Part shown: positions 7,729 to 14,229 of the stretch, one piece after another | Numbering within the stretch: position 1 is the first letter of the stretch | Layout: every line of letters starts with the position of its first letter | Assembly (NCBI GenBank): GCA_039798705.1 | Contig: JBDKFN010000047.1 | Span: forward strand, 1 to 14,229 | Origin: CAIKLP01 sp039798705 | GTDB taxonomy: Bacteria > Bacteroidota > Bacteroidia > Sphingobacteriales > Sphingobacteriaceae | Length of the DNA stretch: 14,229 nt | Reading direction: 5' to 3' | Made by a program: the position numbers and the translations under genes | Notes under the pieces: model-generated | What the model was told of the DNA's origin: nothing | The model's input: only the letters and a program-made list of their open reading frames with translations | The model's database searches: none

Positions 7729-8967
7729 TTATGCCACTTTCATTTTGGTGATTTCAGACTTATTGAATTTTTCTAAAGCATAGTTTAAATCGATGTGAAG
7801 CTCCTTTACCCCTTTTTCAGAAGGTAATTCAAACATCGCATCAATCATGATGGCTTCTAAAATAGAACGCAAACCTCTTGCACCTAATTTATAAGTCATG
7901 GCTTTTTCCACTACGAAATCTAAAACAGCATCATCAAAATTTAACTGAATATTTTCATATTCAAATAGCTTTTGATATTGCTTAACCAAAGAGTTTTTAG
8001 GCTCGGTTAATATTGATCTTAATGTGGTTTGGTCTAAAGGATTTAAATGTGTAAGAACTGGCAAACGACCAATTAATTCAGGAATTAAACCAAAGCTTTT
8101 TAAATCTTGAGGCGTAACATATTTCAATAAATTATCTTTATCGAAAGAGACTTGTTCCTTTTCAATTGCATAGCCTATGGCTTGTGTTTGCATTCTCCTT
8201 GCAATTTTTTTATCGATGCCATCAAATGCGCCACCACAAATAAATAAAATATTACTAGTGTTAATGGCAATCATTTTTTGGTCGGGGTGTTTTCTTCCAC
8301 CTTGAGGTGGTACATTTACCACCGTACCTTCTAATATTTTTAATAACGCTTGCTGAACACCTTCACCAGAAACATCTCTAGTGATCGATGGGTTATCGCT
8401 TTTACGCGCAACTTTATCTATTTCGTCTATGTATACAATTCCTCGTTCTGCAGCAGCTACGTTATAATCGGCAGCTTGCAACAAACGAGTTAAAATACTT
8501 TCAACATCTTCACCTACATAACCAGCTTCTGTTAAAACAGTAGCATCCACAATACAAAAAGGAACTTGTAAAGTTTTAGCAATGGTTCTTGCCAATAAAG
8601 TTTTTCCCGTACCCGTTTCTCCAATCATTATCATATTTGATTTCTCTATTTCCACTTCGTCTGCCGAAGCTTTTTGAGCTAATCTTTTATAATGATTGTA
8701 AACCGCTACTGATAAAATCTTTTTCGCTTCATCTTGACCAATAACATATTGGTCTAAATGTGTTTTGATATCTTTTGGTTTAGCAAGTTTTATGCTAGCA
8801 TTTAATTGTGAATTGTTTTTGGCAACTGCTTCTTCGGCAACAATTACACTCGCTTGCTGTATACACTTCTCACAAATATGTGCATCTATGCCAGCAATCA
8901 ACATCAATGTATCTTGCTTGCCAGAACCACAAAAAGAACAACGTAAATCTTTAGATTGTTTAGCCAT
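7729..8967 (-). CDS. clpX: ATP-dependent Clp protease, ATP-binding subunit ClpX
   Basis: The 412-residue AAA+ unfoldase recognises substrates and threads them into ClpP in the cytoplasm. The N-terminal zinc-binding domain has Cys10, Cys13, Cys32 and Cys35 (CSFC ... CEKC). Walker A is GETGTGKT (116-123), the pore loop is GYVG (149-152) and Walker B is IVYIDEID (177-184). The sensor-2 motif is GARGLRS (362-368). The ClpP-docking loop, IGF in E. coli, appears as IGY at 264-266 (QAIGYAIEK). The length is close to the usual 410-430. Its ATG overlaps the TAA of clpP by 1 nt (TAATG), so the two subunits are very likely translationally coupled and made together. No damage is seen. Confidence 0.97.
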   Translation of the reverse strand: MAKQSKDLRCSFCGSGKQDTLMLIAGIDAHICEKCIQQASVIVAEEAVAKNNSQLNASIKLAKPKDIKTHLDQYVIGQDEAKKILSVAVYNHYKRLAQKASADEVEIEKSNMIMIGETGTGKTLLARTIAKTLQVPFCIVDATVLTEAGYVGEDVESILTRLLQAADYNVAAAERGIVYIDEIDKVARKSDNPSITRDVSGEGVQQALLKILEGTVVNVPPQGGRKHPDQKMIAINTSNILFICGGAFDGIDKKIARRMQTQAIGYAIEKEQVSFDKDNLLKYVTPQDLKSFGLIPELIGRLPVLTHLNPLDQTTLRSILTEPKNSLVKQYQKLFEYENIQLNFDDAVLDFVVEKAMTYKLGARGLRSILEAIMIDAMFELPSEKGVKELHIDLNYALEKFNKSEITKMKVA

Positions 8968-9671
8968 TATTTTGTTGGATCAACAGGAACAGCACCTAAA
9001 ATCTCATCGATCATACCGAAATCTTTTGCTTCATGTGCAATCATCCAATAATCACGGTCAGAACATTCCCAAACTTTTTCATATGGTTGTTTAGAATGTT
9101 TAGCAATGATATCGTATAATTCTTTTTTCAATTTCCCAATTTCTCTCGCAGTAATTTCGATGTCAGATGCTTGACCTTCTGCACCACCCATTGGTTGGTG
9201 AATCATTACCCTTGAATGTGTTAAAGCTGCGCGCTTACCTTCAGCACCTGCACACAATAATACTGCAGCCATTGAAGCTGCCATACCTGTACAAATGGTT
9301 GCTACTTCTGGTTGAATGTAATGCATGGTATCATAAATCCCCAAACCTGCATAAACAGAACCTCCTGGCGAGTTAATGTAAATTTGAATATCTCTTTTAG
9401 CATCTGTAGATTGTAAGAATAACAATTGTGCTTGAATGATATTCGCTACACTGTCATAAATCGCATCTCCTAAAAAAATAATTCTATCCATCATCAATCT
9501 AGAAAACACATCCATTTGTGCAACGTTCAACTGACGCTCTTCAATAATATATGGAGTTACACTCTGAGGTGTCATTCTGTTTTCTACTCTTGAAATAAAA
9601 TTATCTACTTGAATACTGTTAATGCGGTGATGTTTTACCGCGTAGTTTCTAAATTCTGCTTTATTGATCAT
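8967..9671 (-). CDS. clpP: ATP-dependent Clp protease, proteolytic subunit ClpP
   Basis: The 234-residue serine peptidase forms the tetradecameric chamber used by ClpX. The catalytic triad is Ser133 (GMAASMAA), His158 (MIHQP) and Asp207 (SDRDYWM); the Ser-His-Asp spacings (25 and 49) equal those of E. coli ClpP. Other family blocks are YINSPGGSVYAGL at 98-110 and GQASDIEI at 166-173. Compared with E. coli ClpP, the N-terminus carries about 35 extra residues before TPYIIEERQ, probably a self-cleaved propeptide. That makes the exact start less certain, although the ATG used is the first one and is plausible. It sits between tig and clpX in the conserved tig-clpP-clpX order. A hairpin 50-97 nt upstream separates it from tig. 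Confidence 0.97.
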   Translation of the reverse strand: MINKAEFRNYAVKHHRINSIQVDNFISRVENRMTPQSVTPYIIEERQLNVAQMDVFSRLMMDRIIFLGDAIYDSVANIIQAQLLFLQSTDAKRDIQIYINSPGGSVYAGLGIYDTMHYIQPEVATICTGMAASMAAVLLCAGAEGKRAALTHSRVMIHQPMGGAEGQASDIEITAREIGKLKKELYDIIAKHSKQPYEKVWECSDRDYWMIAHEAKDFGMIDEILGAVPVDPTK

Positions 9672-9720
9672 AATAATTGCGCTTATTTTTCTTTCTAATC
9701 TAGCTTATTTTTTAAAATTT

Positions 9721-9768
9721 AAAAGGGTAATCTTCAAAATTTTATCAATTTAAAAGAATTACCCTTTT
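9721..9768 (-). terminator. Long-loop hairpin between tig and clpP: terminator or attenuator
   Basis: AAAAGGGTAAT (9721-9731) and ATTACCCTTTT (9758-9768) are a perfect 11-bp inverted repeat around a 26-nt A/T-rich loop. CTT/AAG can extend the stem past a one-base bulge. Read on the minus strand the hairpin lies about 20 nt after the tig stop and runs into TTTTAAATTTT, as for a weak terminator. The clpP ATG is only 49 nt further on, and no clear promoter lies between, so partial read-through (attenuation) is as likely as full termination. Confidence 0.6.
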
Positions 9769-9788
9769 TTAATAGTTTTAATCAAGAA

Positions 9789-11138
9789 TTAACGTAATTC
9801 TAAAAACTTGTTATAGTCTATTTCCTTGCTATCAAGGGTAATTACTGTTTTCAAATGCTCGAATACTTTTTGATTTCTTACTTCATCTAATAAACGAGAA
9901 GCTTGTTCTCTGTTTTGTAAGAAATTCATTGCATATTGCTCTAATTGTTCTTCTGTAAGCGGTTGTGGGCTGTACATTCTGAATTGAGCGTCAATTCTTT
10001 TCTTTGCCAAATCAACTACTTCTTGAGATTGAATTTCGATTGAATTATCTTTCATAATTCTGTTCTCAATTAAAGTCCATTTTAAGTTTTTAGCAAAATC
10101 GTCGTATTGCTCCGCAATTTGCTCGTCTGTTAATTTATTATCATTCGTTACTTTCAACCAACGTTTTAAGAAAGTATCTGGTAAACTGATTTTAAATTTA
10201 TCAACTCCGTAAGTTACTAAGTCTGTTTGTAATTTGCGGTCTGCATTTTCTTGCATAATTCCAATTAGCTCTTCTTTCATTTTCTCAATGAAAGCAGCTT
10301 CTGAATCAACTGCACCTGGACCGTAAATTTTATCAAAAAACTCTTGATTCATATCAGCTTCTTCCATTCTGTTAATGTTCTTCACTTTTAAATGGAAGTT
10401 TGATTTTAAATCTTTCGCTAATTCTTCGTCAATATTTAACAAACGTGAAATTTGATGAGCATCATTTTTATACGCTTTTTGAATATCAAAATCAACTTGG
10501 TCATCTTTCTTTAATCCTACCAATGACTTTTTGATTTTTTCGTCTACAATTAAATCTAATCTGATAGATGCTGTATTAACAATTCCGCCTTCAAATACTG
10601 AACCGTCTGGAGATAGTTGTGTTAATTCACCATAAATTACATCATCAGCAGTCGCTACATCTGGATTAGACATTTTACCATAGCTTCTACGGATATTTTT
10701 CAATCTTGAAGCCAATGTTTCTTCATCGATGCGTACTTTGTAATGCGTTACTTTATCTTTTGCAGAAAAGTTTTCTTTAATTTCTGGAGCCATTCCTAAT
10801 TCAAAACTAAATTCAAATGTCTCATTGTAATCCCAAGCTGGTTGGTAAGCATCGTCTTCTTTTGGAAGTGGTTGACCCAATACTTCTAACTTTTCGTCGT
10901 TGATGTAATTGTTTAAAGAATCTGATAATAAATTATTGATTTCTTCAACTAAGATACTTTTACCGTATAATTTTTTAATGTGTGAAGCAGGCACCATCCC
11001 TTTTCTAAAACCTGGCATGTTTGCTTTTTTACTATGGCTTTTAATCGCAGCTTCCACTTTAGATTGATAATCTTCAGGATTTAACTTGATTTTTACTACA
11101 GCATTTAATGCGTCTACTTTTTCTAATGTTATATTCAT
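9789..11138 (-). CDS. tig: Trigger factor, ribosome-associated chaperone
   Basis: The 449-residue protein binds ribosomes at the exit tunnel and shields nascent chains. The ribosome-docking loop MPGFRKGMVP places Phe44-Arg45-Lys46 at the same positions as in E. coli trigger factor, followed by HIKKLYGKSIL. The C-terminal helical chaperone region spans about 265-430. The middle region (about 150-255), where the FKBP-type prolyl isomerase domain sits in E. coli, is hard to recognise. It keeps an FEGG-like piece (SVFEGGIVN) and a GLKKDDQVDFDI strand, but the segment between and after is changed, so isomerase activity may be lost. The gene heads tig-clpP-clpX and lies downstream of tRNA-Leu, separated by a good terminator. 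Its own promoter must therefore lie in the short gap 11139-11167 or depend on read-through; I see no TAnnTTTG there. Confidence 0.95.
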   Translation of the reverse strand: MNITLEKVDALNAVVKIKLNPEDYQSKVEAAIKSHSKKANMPGFRKGMVPASHIKKLYGKSILVEEINNLLSDSLNNYINDEKLEVLGQPLPKEDDAYQPAWDYNETFEFSFELGMAPEIKENFSAKDKVTHYKVRIDEETLASRLKNIRRSYGKMSNPDVATADDVIYGELTQLSPDGSVFEGGIVNTASIRLDLIVDEKIKKSLVGLKKDDQVDFDIQKAYKNDAHQISRLLNIDEELAKDLKSNFHLKVKNINRMEEADMNQEFFDKIYGPGAVDSEAAFIEKMKEELIGIMQENADRKLQTDLVTYGVDKFKISLPDTFLKRWLKVTNDNKLTDEQIAEQYDDFAKNLKWTLIENRIMKDNSIEIQSQEVVDLAKKRIDAQFRMYSPQPLTEEQLEQYAMNFLQNREQASRLLDEVRNQKVFEHLKTVITLDSKEIDYNKFLELR

Positions 11139-11160
11139 TTTTCTATCAATTTTCTATTAA

Positions 11161-11196
11161 ATAAAAACCCGCCAAAGCAATTCGAGCTTGGGCGGG
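11161..11196 (-). terminator. Rho-independent terminator after tRNA-Leu
   Basis: Arms CCCGCCAAAGC (11168-11178) and GCTTGGGCGGG (11186-11196) pair over 11 bp with one A-G mismatch, around a 7-nt loop. Read on the minus strand it begins 6 nt after the tRNA and runs into TTTTTAT. It is the most GC-rich non-tRNA piece nearby and clearly serves the tRNA, separating it from tig. Confidence 0.9.
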
Positions 11197-11202
11197 ATTT
11201 TG

Positions 11203-11284
11203 TGCGGAAGAAGGGACTCGAACCCCCACGCCGTGAAGCGCCAGATCCTAAGTCTGGTGCGGCTACCAATTACGCCACTTCCGC
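11203..11284 (-). tRNA. tRNA-Leu, anticodon UAG
   Basis: The minus strand folds as a class II tRNA. The acceptor stem GCGGAAG/CTTCCGC is perfect (7 bp), and the D-arm is closed by GGC/GCC with GG in its loop. The anticodon stem CCAGA/TCTGG holds the loop CTTAGGA, giving anticodon TAG at 11248-11250, which reads CUN leucine codons. A long variable arm (CGC...GCG) and a T-loop TTCGAGT follow. The discriminator base is A, as expected for tRNA-Leu. CCA is not encoded (ACA follows), so it must be added post-transcriptionally. A promoter lies just upstream and a terminator just downstream. Confidence 0.97.
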
Positions 11285-11301
11285 AAAGGATTTAAAGGAA
11301 G

Positions 11302-11331
11302 CAAAAATAGTAAAATTTGCCGATAAACAAA
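11302..11331 (-). promoter_or_regulatory. Promoter of tRNA-Leu, Bacteroidota sigma-ABfr type
   Basis: On the minus strand, TTTG (11328-11331) is followed by an 18-bp spacer and TATTTTTG (11302-11309). This is an exact match to the Bacteroidota -33 TTTG and -7 TAnnTTTG consensus, with spacing in the accepted range. The -7 element ends 17 nt before the mature tRNA 5' end, which fits a short leader removed by RNase P. Confidence 0.8.
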
Positions 11332-11369
11332 TTGTTTTTATGCGTTTTTGGCCTTTTTTGAATTAAAAA

Positions 11370-12152
11370 CTAGGATAAAAGCTGATTAAAATAAGTCGAG
11401 CTTTTTAATAAACGACTCCCGTACCAGCTAAACAGCTCCCCATCAACAACTTGAACTTTCGTATTTGGCAATATTTCTTGAAAATAAGCAAGGTGTTTTT
11501 CTTTAAATGGATAGGGTTCGGATGACAAAAAAAGATGATCTGGCTGTATTGAAATAATTTCAGACTCCGAAATAGCTGGATATCGATTTGGATTAGGTAT
11601 TTGCTCAGACGCATTTTCTAAACCTATATGTTGCAACAAATCATCTATAAAGGTTTGCTTACCTGCAATCATGTATGGATCTTTCCAAATTAAATACAAG
11701 ACTTTTTTAGATTTCTCCAATTTTTTAATGCTTGCAAATTGGGTGTTTATCTCAGAAATAATGGTTTCAACTTCTTTGACTTTTTGAAAAACCGCTGCAA
11801 TGCGCGACATCATTTCAATTGCTTGATTTAAATTAGCAATATCACTCATCCAAACAGGATGTGTTTTCGATAATTCTATAATTTGACTTTGCTCATTTTC
11901 TTCTTTATTTCCAATAATAATATCGGGTTTTAACGATTCTATGATGCTTAAATTTAATGTTTTAGTACCCCCTATTATTTTAGCGGTTTTTTTGATAGAC
12001 GCAGGATGTATACAGAATTTTGTGCAGCCAACAATTTGATCTTGCAATCCAAGGTCACAAAGAAATTCTGTTTGTGATGGAACCAAAGAAACAATGCGTT
12101 TTGGTGTTTCATTCAACTCCAAAACTTGGCCCATTTGATCTGTATATTTCAT
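11370..12152 (-). CDS. BtuF-like helical-backbone binding protein without a signal peptide
   Basis: With the ATG at 12152 this is a 260-residue protein. A TTG codon directly upstream (12153-12155) could also be called the start, but ATG is more likely. Motifs of the periplasmic-binding-protein family (BtuF/TroA-like, PF01497-type) are visible: RIVSLVPSQTEFLCDLGL at 19-36, GCTKFCIHP at 42-50, GGTKTLN at 61-67 and LKPDIIIGNKEEN at 74-86. Relatives bind cobalamin, haem or ferric chelates for ABC importers. This protein begins straight at the domain with no signal peptide or lipobox, and no permease or ATPase gene is adjacent, so a classical importer role is doubtful. Cys43 and Cys47 may be ligand-binding. 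The gene follows a membrane-anchored unknown by 9 nt, suggesting a joint transcript. The fold assignment is good; the ligand and function are unknown. Confidence 0.8.
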   Translation of the reverse strand: MKYTDQMGQVLELNETPKRIVSLVPSQTEFLCDLGLQDQIVGCTKFCIHPASIKKTAKIIGGTKTLNLSIIESLKPDIIIGNKEENEQSQIIELSKTHPVWMSDIANLNQAIEMMSRIAAVFQKVKEVETIISEINTQFASIKKLEKSKKVLYLIWKDPYMIAGKQTFIDDLLQHIGLENASEQIPNPNRYPAISESEIISIQPDHLFLSSEPYPFKEKHLAYFQEILPNTKVQVVDGELFSWYGSRLLKSSTYFNQLLS

Positions 12153-12161
12153 CAAGAAAAA

Positions 12162-13043
12162 TTATTTGATCAAGGTCATCGACCTACCATCCCAGGTGTG
12201 CATTTTCGTTAAAGTATTTGGATATGCCTTCTCGAAAATATAAGTATTCGTTTTGTTGCTATCTAGTGCTACAACTACAGTCCAAGAGGTTTCGTCTTGC
12301 GCTTTTACTTCAACGGTTGCATGATAAACTCTTAAATCTCCAATATTTACAGTTGCTTGATTCTCTAAAATATTTAATTTCACTTTCAATGTGTCACTAA
12401 ATAAAAGCGCGCGCAAAGTATAAGGCAGTTGATCCTCTAGCAATACGTCTTTAGGAAGCACCTTCTTTCCTATTCCTTCGTAATCAAAATAAGAATCATA
12501 ATTTACGGTTAAAATACTTTTAGTATTGAACATCGATTTACTCGTATTTCCCGCCAAAGTATTTGCATTCAATTGGTACTTATGCAACACCAATGCATTG
12601 GTATTTAAAAAATATTGATGTGTTGAATACACCGGAATTTCTGGTGTTGTAGCTGATATTTGAGTTGAAGAATATTTTACAACTTCATACAAATCTGGTC
12701 TATCTAAATTTTTACTTTTAACGTTGAATTGATCGTTGAATTTTTCTTTATTTATTTGAACCAACAAATTATATTTAACGTTTTTTTGACCGATGTTTTG
12801 TTCACAAATATATTCATGTTGATCTAAATTATTTTTAACCCAAAAATCATTGGTCGCCCAATTCACATTGAATTTAGCATAACATTCATTGAAATAAATT
12901 TGTCGCTGGTCGAACTCTTTTTTTGTCTTACTTTTAGCAAAACGAATAGAAAACCATACTGCAAATAATATGGCTACAATTGACAAAATAGATACTACTC
13001 TGAGTACTTTATCTAAGGATGATTTGGCTTTATCAATATTCAT
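12162..13043 (-). CDS. Single-pass membrane protein of unknown function
   Basis: I do not recognise this 293-residue protein. It starts with a short polar stretch, then one hydrophobic helix (about 15-34, VVSILSIVAILFAVWFSI), then positive residues (RFAKSKTKK). A large mostly beta-type soluble region follows (about 45-293). The positive residues after the helix leave the topology ambiguous, and an uncleaved signal-anchor is possible. Two cysteines (54 and 80) lie in the first part of the soluble region. The C-terminal third ends in YIFEKAYPNTLTKMHTWDG, which faintly recalls DUF3108-like periplasmic barrels; this is a guess. It lies 9 nt upstream of the BtuF-like gene and divergent from the giant surface protein gene. 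An imperfect -7 element (TATTTTCG, 13048-13055) sits 4 nt before the ATG. Codon use looks like its neighbours. Confidence 0.75.
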   Translation of the reverse strand: MNIDKAKSSLDKVLRVVSILSIVAILFAVWFSIRFAKSKTKKEFDQRQIYFNECYAKFNVNWATNDFWVKNNLDQHEYICEQNIGQKNVKYNLLVQINKEKFNDQFNVKSKNLDRPDLYEVVKYSSTQISATTPEIPVYSTHQYFLNTNALVLHKYQLNANTLAGNTSKSMFNTKSILTVNYDSYFDYEGIGKKVLPKDVLLEDQLPYTLRALLFSDTLKVKLNILENQATVNIGDLRVYHATVEVKAQDETSWTVVVALDSNKTNTYIFEKAYPNTLTKMHTWDGRSMTLIK

Positions 13044-13154
13044 AGTGCGAAAATAGCTGATTTTACCCTATTTTTCACATAATTTATTCCCTATCTTAGT
13101 GTTTTTGGCATTATTCTTGTCAAACAACGTGTTGAATCTATTAAATCGAAAATT

Positions 13155-14229
13155 TTGAAACATTTGAATCGAATATTATTTGCTTTTACCTGCTTCTTTT
13201 TGTCTTTGACAACTATTGTAAAAGCTGACCACATGGTAGGTTACGACATGACCATGATCTCTTTAGGAAATGATTTGTATAAATTCAGAGTCGTTGCTTA
13301 CCGTGACGTATTAGGGATTCCTATTCAGAGTTCATTTGCATTTAATATTTATAAAAACTCTGATAATTCGGTGGTTTCAAATTTTGTAGCCTCACAAATT
13401 AACTATGTTGCGATTACTTACGATCCTAAAGATTGTCCGCCTCCAGGGGCAGATTTACGTATTGAAAAATACACCTATGAATCTCCGTCTATTAATATGT
13501 CTTCCTATAATTCAGCATCTGGATACTATGTAACATCCAGTACATGTTGTAGAAATGCAGGTGTTACAAATGTGTTAAATTCTACCAGTGCGGGCATTAC
13601 TTTAACCATGGATTTTCCTCGTTTAAATTCTACTGCTCCTACACGTTATAATTCTTCTCCTGAATTTAGAAAAGCACCATTGGCATTCTTTTGCGTGGGT
13701 AAACCTTATACCTTAAATTGGAATATTGTTGATCCAAATGGCGATTCATTGGTTTATTATATTGCGCAGTCAAATAATACCGGAAGCACCAAACCCCTAC
13801 CAGTTATAGATTACGCGCCAGGTTATAATTTATATTACAACAACATTGATGGTGTTCCAGATTTAACCATGAACATTAAAACAGGTATTATCAATTTTAT
13901 TCCTACAAAAGTTGGTCGTTATTTGGTTGCTTTCCGTGTAGAAGAATGGAAGAAAGCATCGGGCTCAACACCAGGTTATAAAATTGGTGAGATCAGAAGA
14001 GAGTTTCAATTAGAGACCGTACTTTGCCCAGACTCACCTCCGGTAACAACTGACGAGTTAAACCAAAAACGTTTGATTGTTGATACTGTTTATTACAATA
14101 CTGTTTATGATAAAGTGTTCACTTCTCGTGATAGTCCATCGGACTCTTTATACATGTATATTTTACCAAATATTACACCAGGTGAGAATGTATTAGACCC
14201 TATAAAATTTGGAGGTAAATGGGGCGAAG
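13155..14229 (+). CDS. N-terminal part of a large secreted surface protein (gliding/T9SS-associated type), partial
   Basis: An open frame of 358 codons runs off the right edge with no stop. The start is a TTG at 13155, giving MKHLNRILFAFTCFF and a signal peptide that ends near residue 23 (VKA-DH). No in-frame ATG or GTG suits the signal peptide; the first internal ATG lies beyond the cleavage site. The mature N-terminus DHMVGYDMTMISLGN leads to YKFRVVAYRD. Further on come Cys131-Cys132-Arg-Asn, DPNGDSLVYY at 193-202 and GRYLVAFRVEEW at 254-265. This series matches the N-terminal region of long Bacteroidota extracellular proteins that usually end in a gliding-motility/T9SS C-terminal domain. 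Secretion to the cell surface is therefore inferred; adhesion or motility is possible. The C-terminal half is outside the window, so the sorting domain cannot be checked. Confidence 0.85.
   Translation, partial: MKHLNRILFAFTCFFLSLTTIVKADHMVGYDMTMISLGNDLYKFRVVAYRDVLGIPIQSSFAFNIYKNSDNSVVSNFVASQINYVAITYDPKDCPPPGADLRIEKYTYESPSINMSSYNSASGYYVTSSTCCRNAGVTNVLNSTSAGITLTMDFPRLNSTAPTRYNSSPEFRKAPLAFFCVGKPYTLNWNIVDPNGDSLVYYIAQSNNTGSTKPLPVIDYAPGYNLYYNNIDGVPDLTMNIKTGIINFIPTKVGRYLVAFRVEEWKKASGSTPGYKIGEIRREFQLETVLCPDSPPVTTDELNQKRLIVDTVYYNTVYDKVFTSRDSPSDSLYMYILPNITPGENVLDPIKFGGKWGE

Noticed and set aside
8765..9094. Open frame of 109 codons on the + strand opposite clpX/clpP
   Set aside because: It lies wholly antisense to two well-conserved genes and the translation shows no recognisable domain; it is a shadow frame.
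12153..12155. TTG as the start of the BtuF-like gene
   Set aside because: An ATG follows immediately and is the more likely start; the change is one residue.
13048..13055. TATTTTCG on the - strand as a promoter for the 13043 gene, implying a near-leaderless mRNA
   Set aside because: It has one mismatch to TAnnTTTG and no -33 TTTG at the right distance. In such AT-rich sequence this is too weak to list.
1..14229. CRISPR arrays, insertion sequences, phage or toxin-antitoxin genes
   Set aside because: I looked for regularly spaced repeats, terminal inverted repeats and transposase or integrase motifs and found none. The gaps between genes are short and mostly explained.

Overview
The window is a low-GC stretch of a Bacteroidota chromosome. 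The evidence is a subtilisin-like protease with a type IX secretion (T9SS) C-terminal sorting domain, a TonB-dependent receptor paired with a DUF4249-type lipoprotein, a CCRN/YRD-type giant surface protein, start sites without Shine-Dalgarno sequences, and a tRNA promoter of the Bacteroidota form (TTTG, 18 bp, TAnnTTTG). A member of Chitinophagia or Sphingobacteriia is my best guess, but the window alone does not settle the class.

Layout. Positions 1-5001 (+ strand) form a tight gene run: the last codons of mnmA (tRNA 2-thiouridylase), a secreted S8 protease starting 2 nt later, a TonB-dependent receptor overlapping the protease stop by 1 nt (TAGTG), and a surface-type lipoprotein 5 nt further on. 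The last three look like one cell-envelope unit, possibly a protease plus import pair. Thioredoxin reductase (trxB, 5065-6012, +) follows and converges on the opposite-strand block at a strong bidirectional terminator (about 6030-6068).

Positions 6067-11284 (- strand, read right to left) are a protein-quality-control and translation block: tRNA-Leu(UAG) with its own promoter and terminator, tig (trigger factor), a long-loop hairpin, clpP, clpX (1-nt overlap TAATG), and a YbiT-like ABC-F ATPase. Trigger factor folds nascent chains, ClpXP degrades tagged or misfolded proteins, and the ABC-F protein is expected to act on ribosomes. The ABC-F protein has one canonical and one degenerate composite ATP site.

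Positions 11370-13043 (- strand) hold a two-gene unit: a single-pass membrane protein of unknown function, then a BtuF-like helical-backbone binding protein that lacks a signal peptide. A divergent + strand gene starting with TTG at 13155 runs off the right edge. It encodes the N-terminus of a large secreted surface protein of the kind associated with gliding/T9SS in Bacteroidota.

I see no mobile elements, CRISPR arrays or phage genes. Most of the window is core genome. The more unusual points are the asymmetric ABC-F sites, the S8/TonB receptor/DUF4249 unit, the diverged middle of trigger factor, the cytoplasmic-looking BtuF relative, and the hairpin between tig and clpP.
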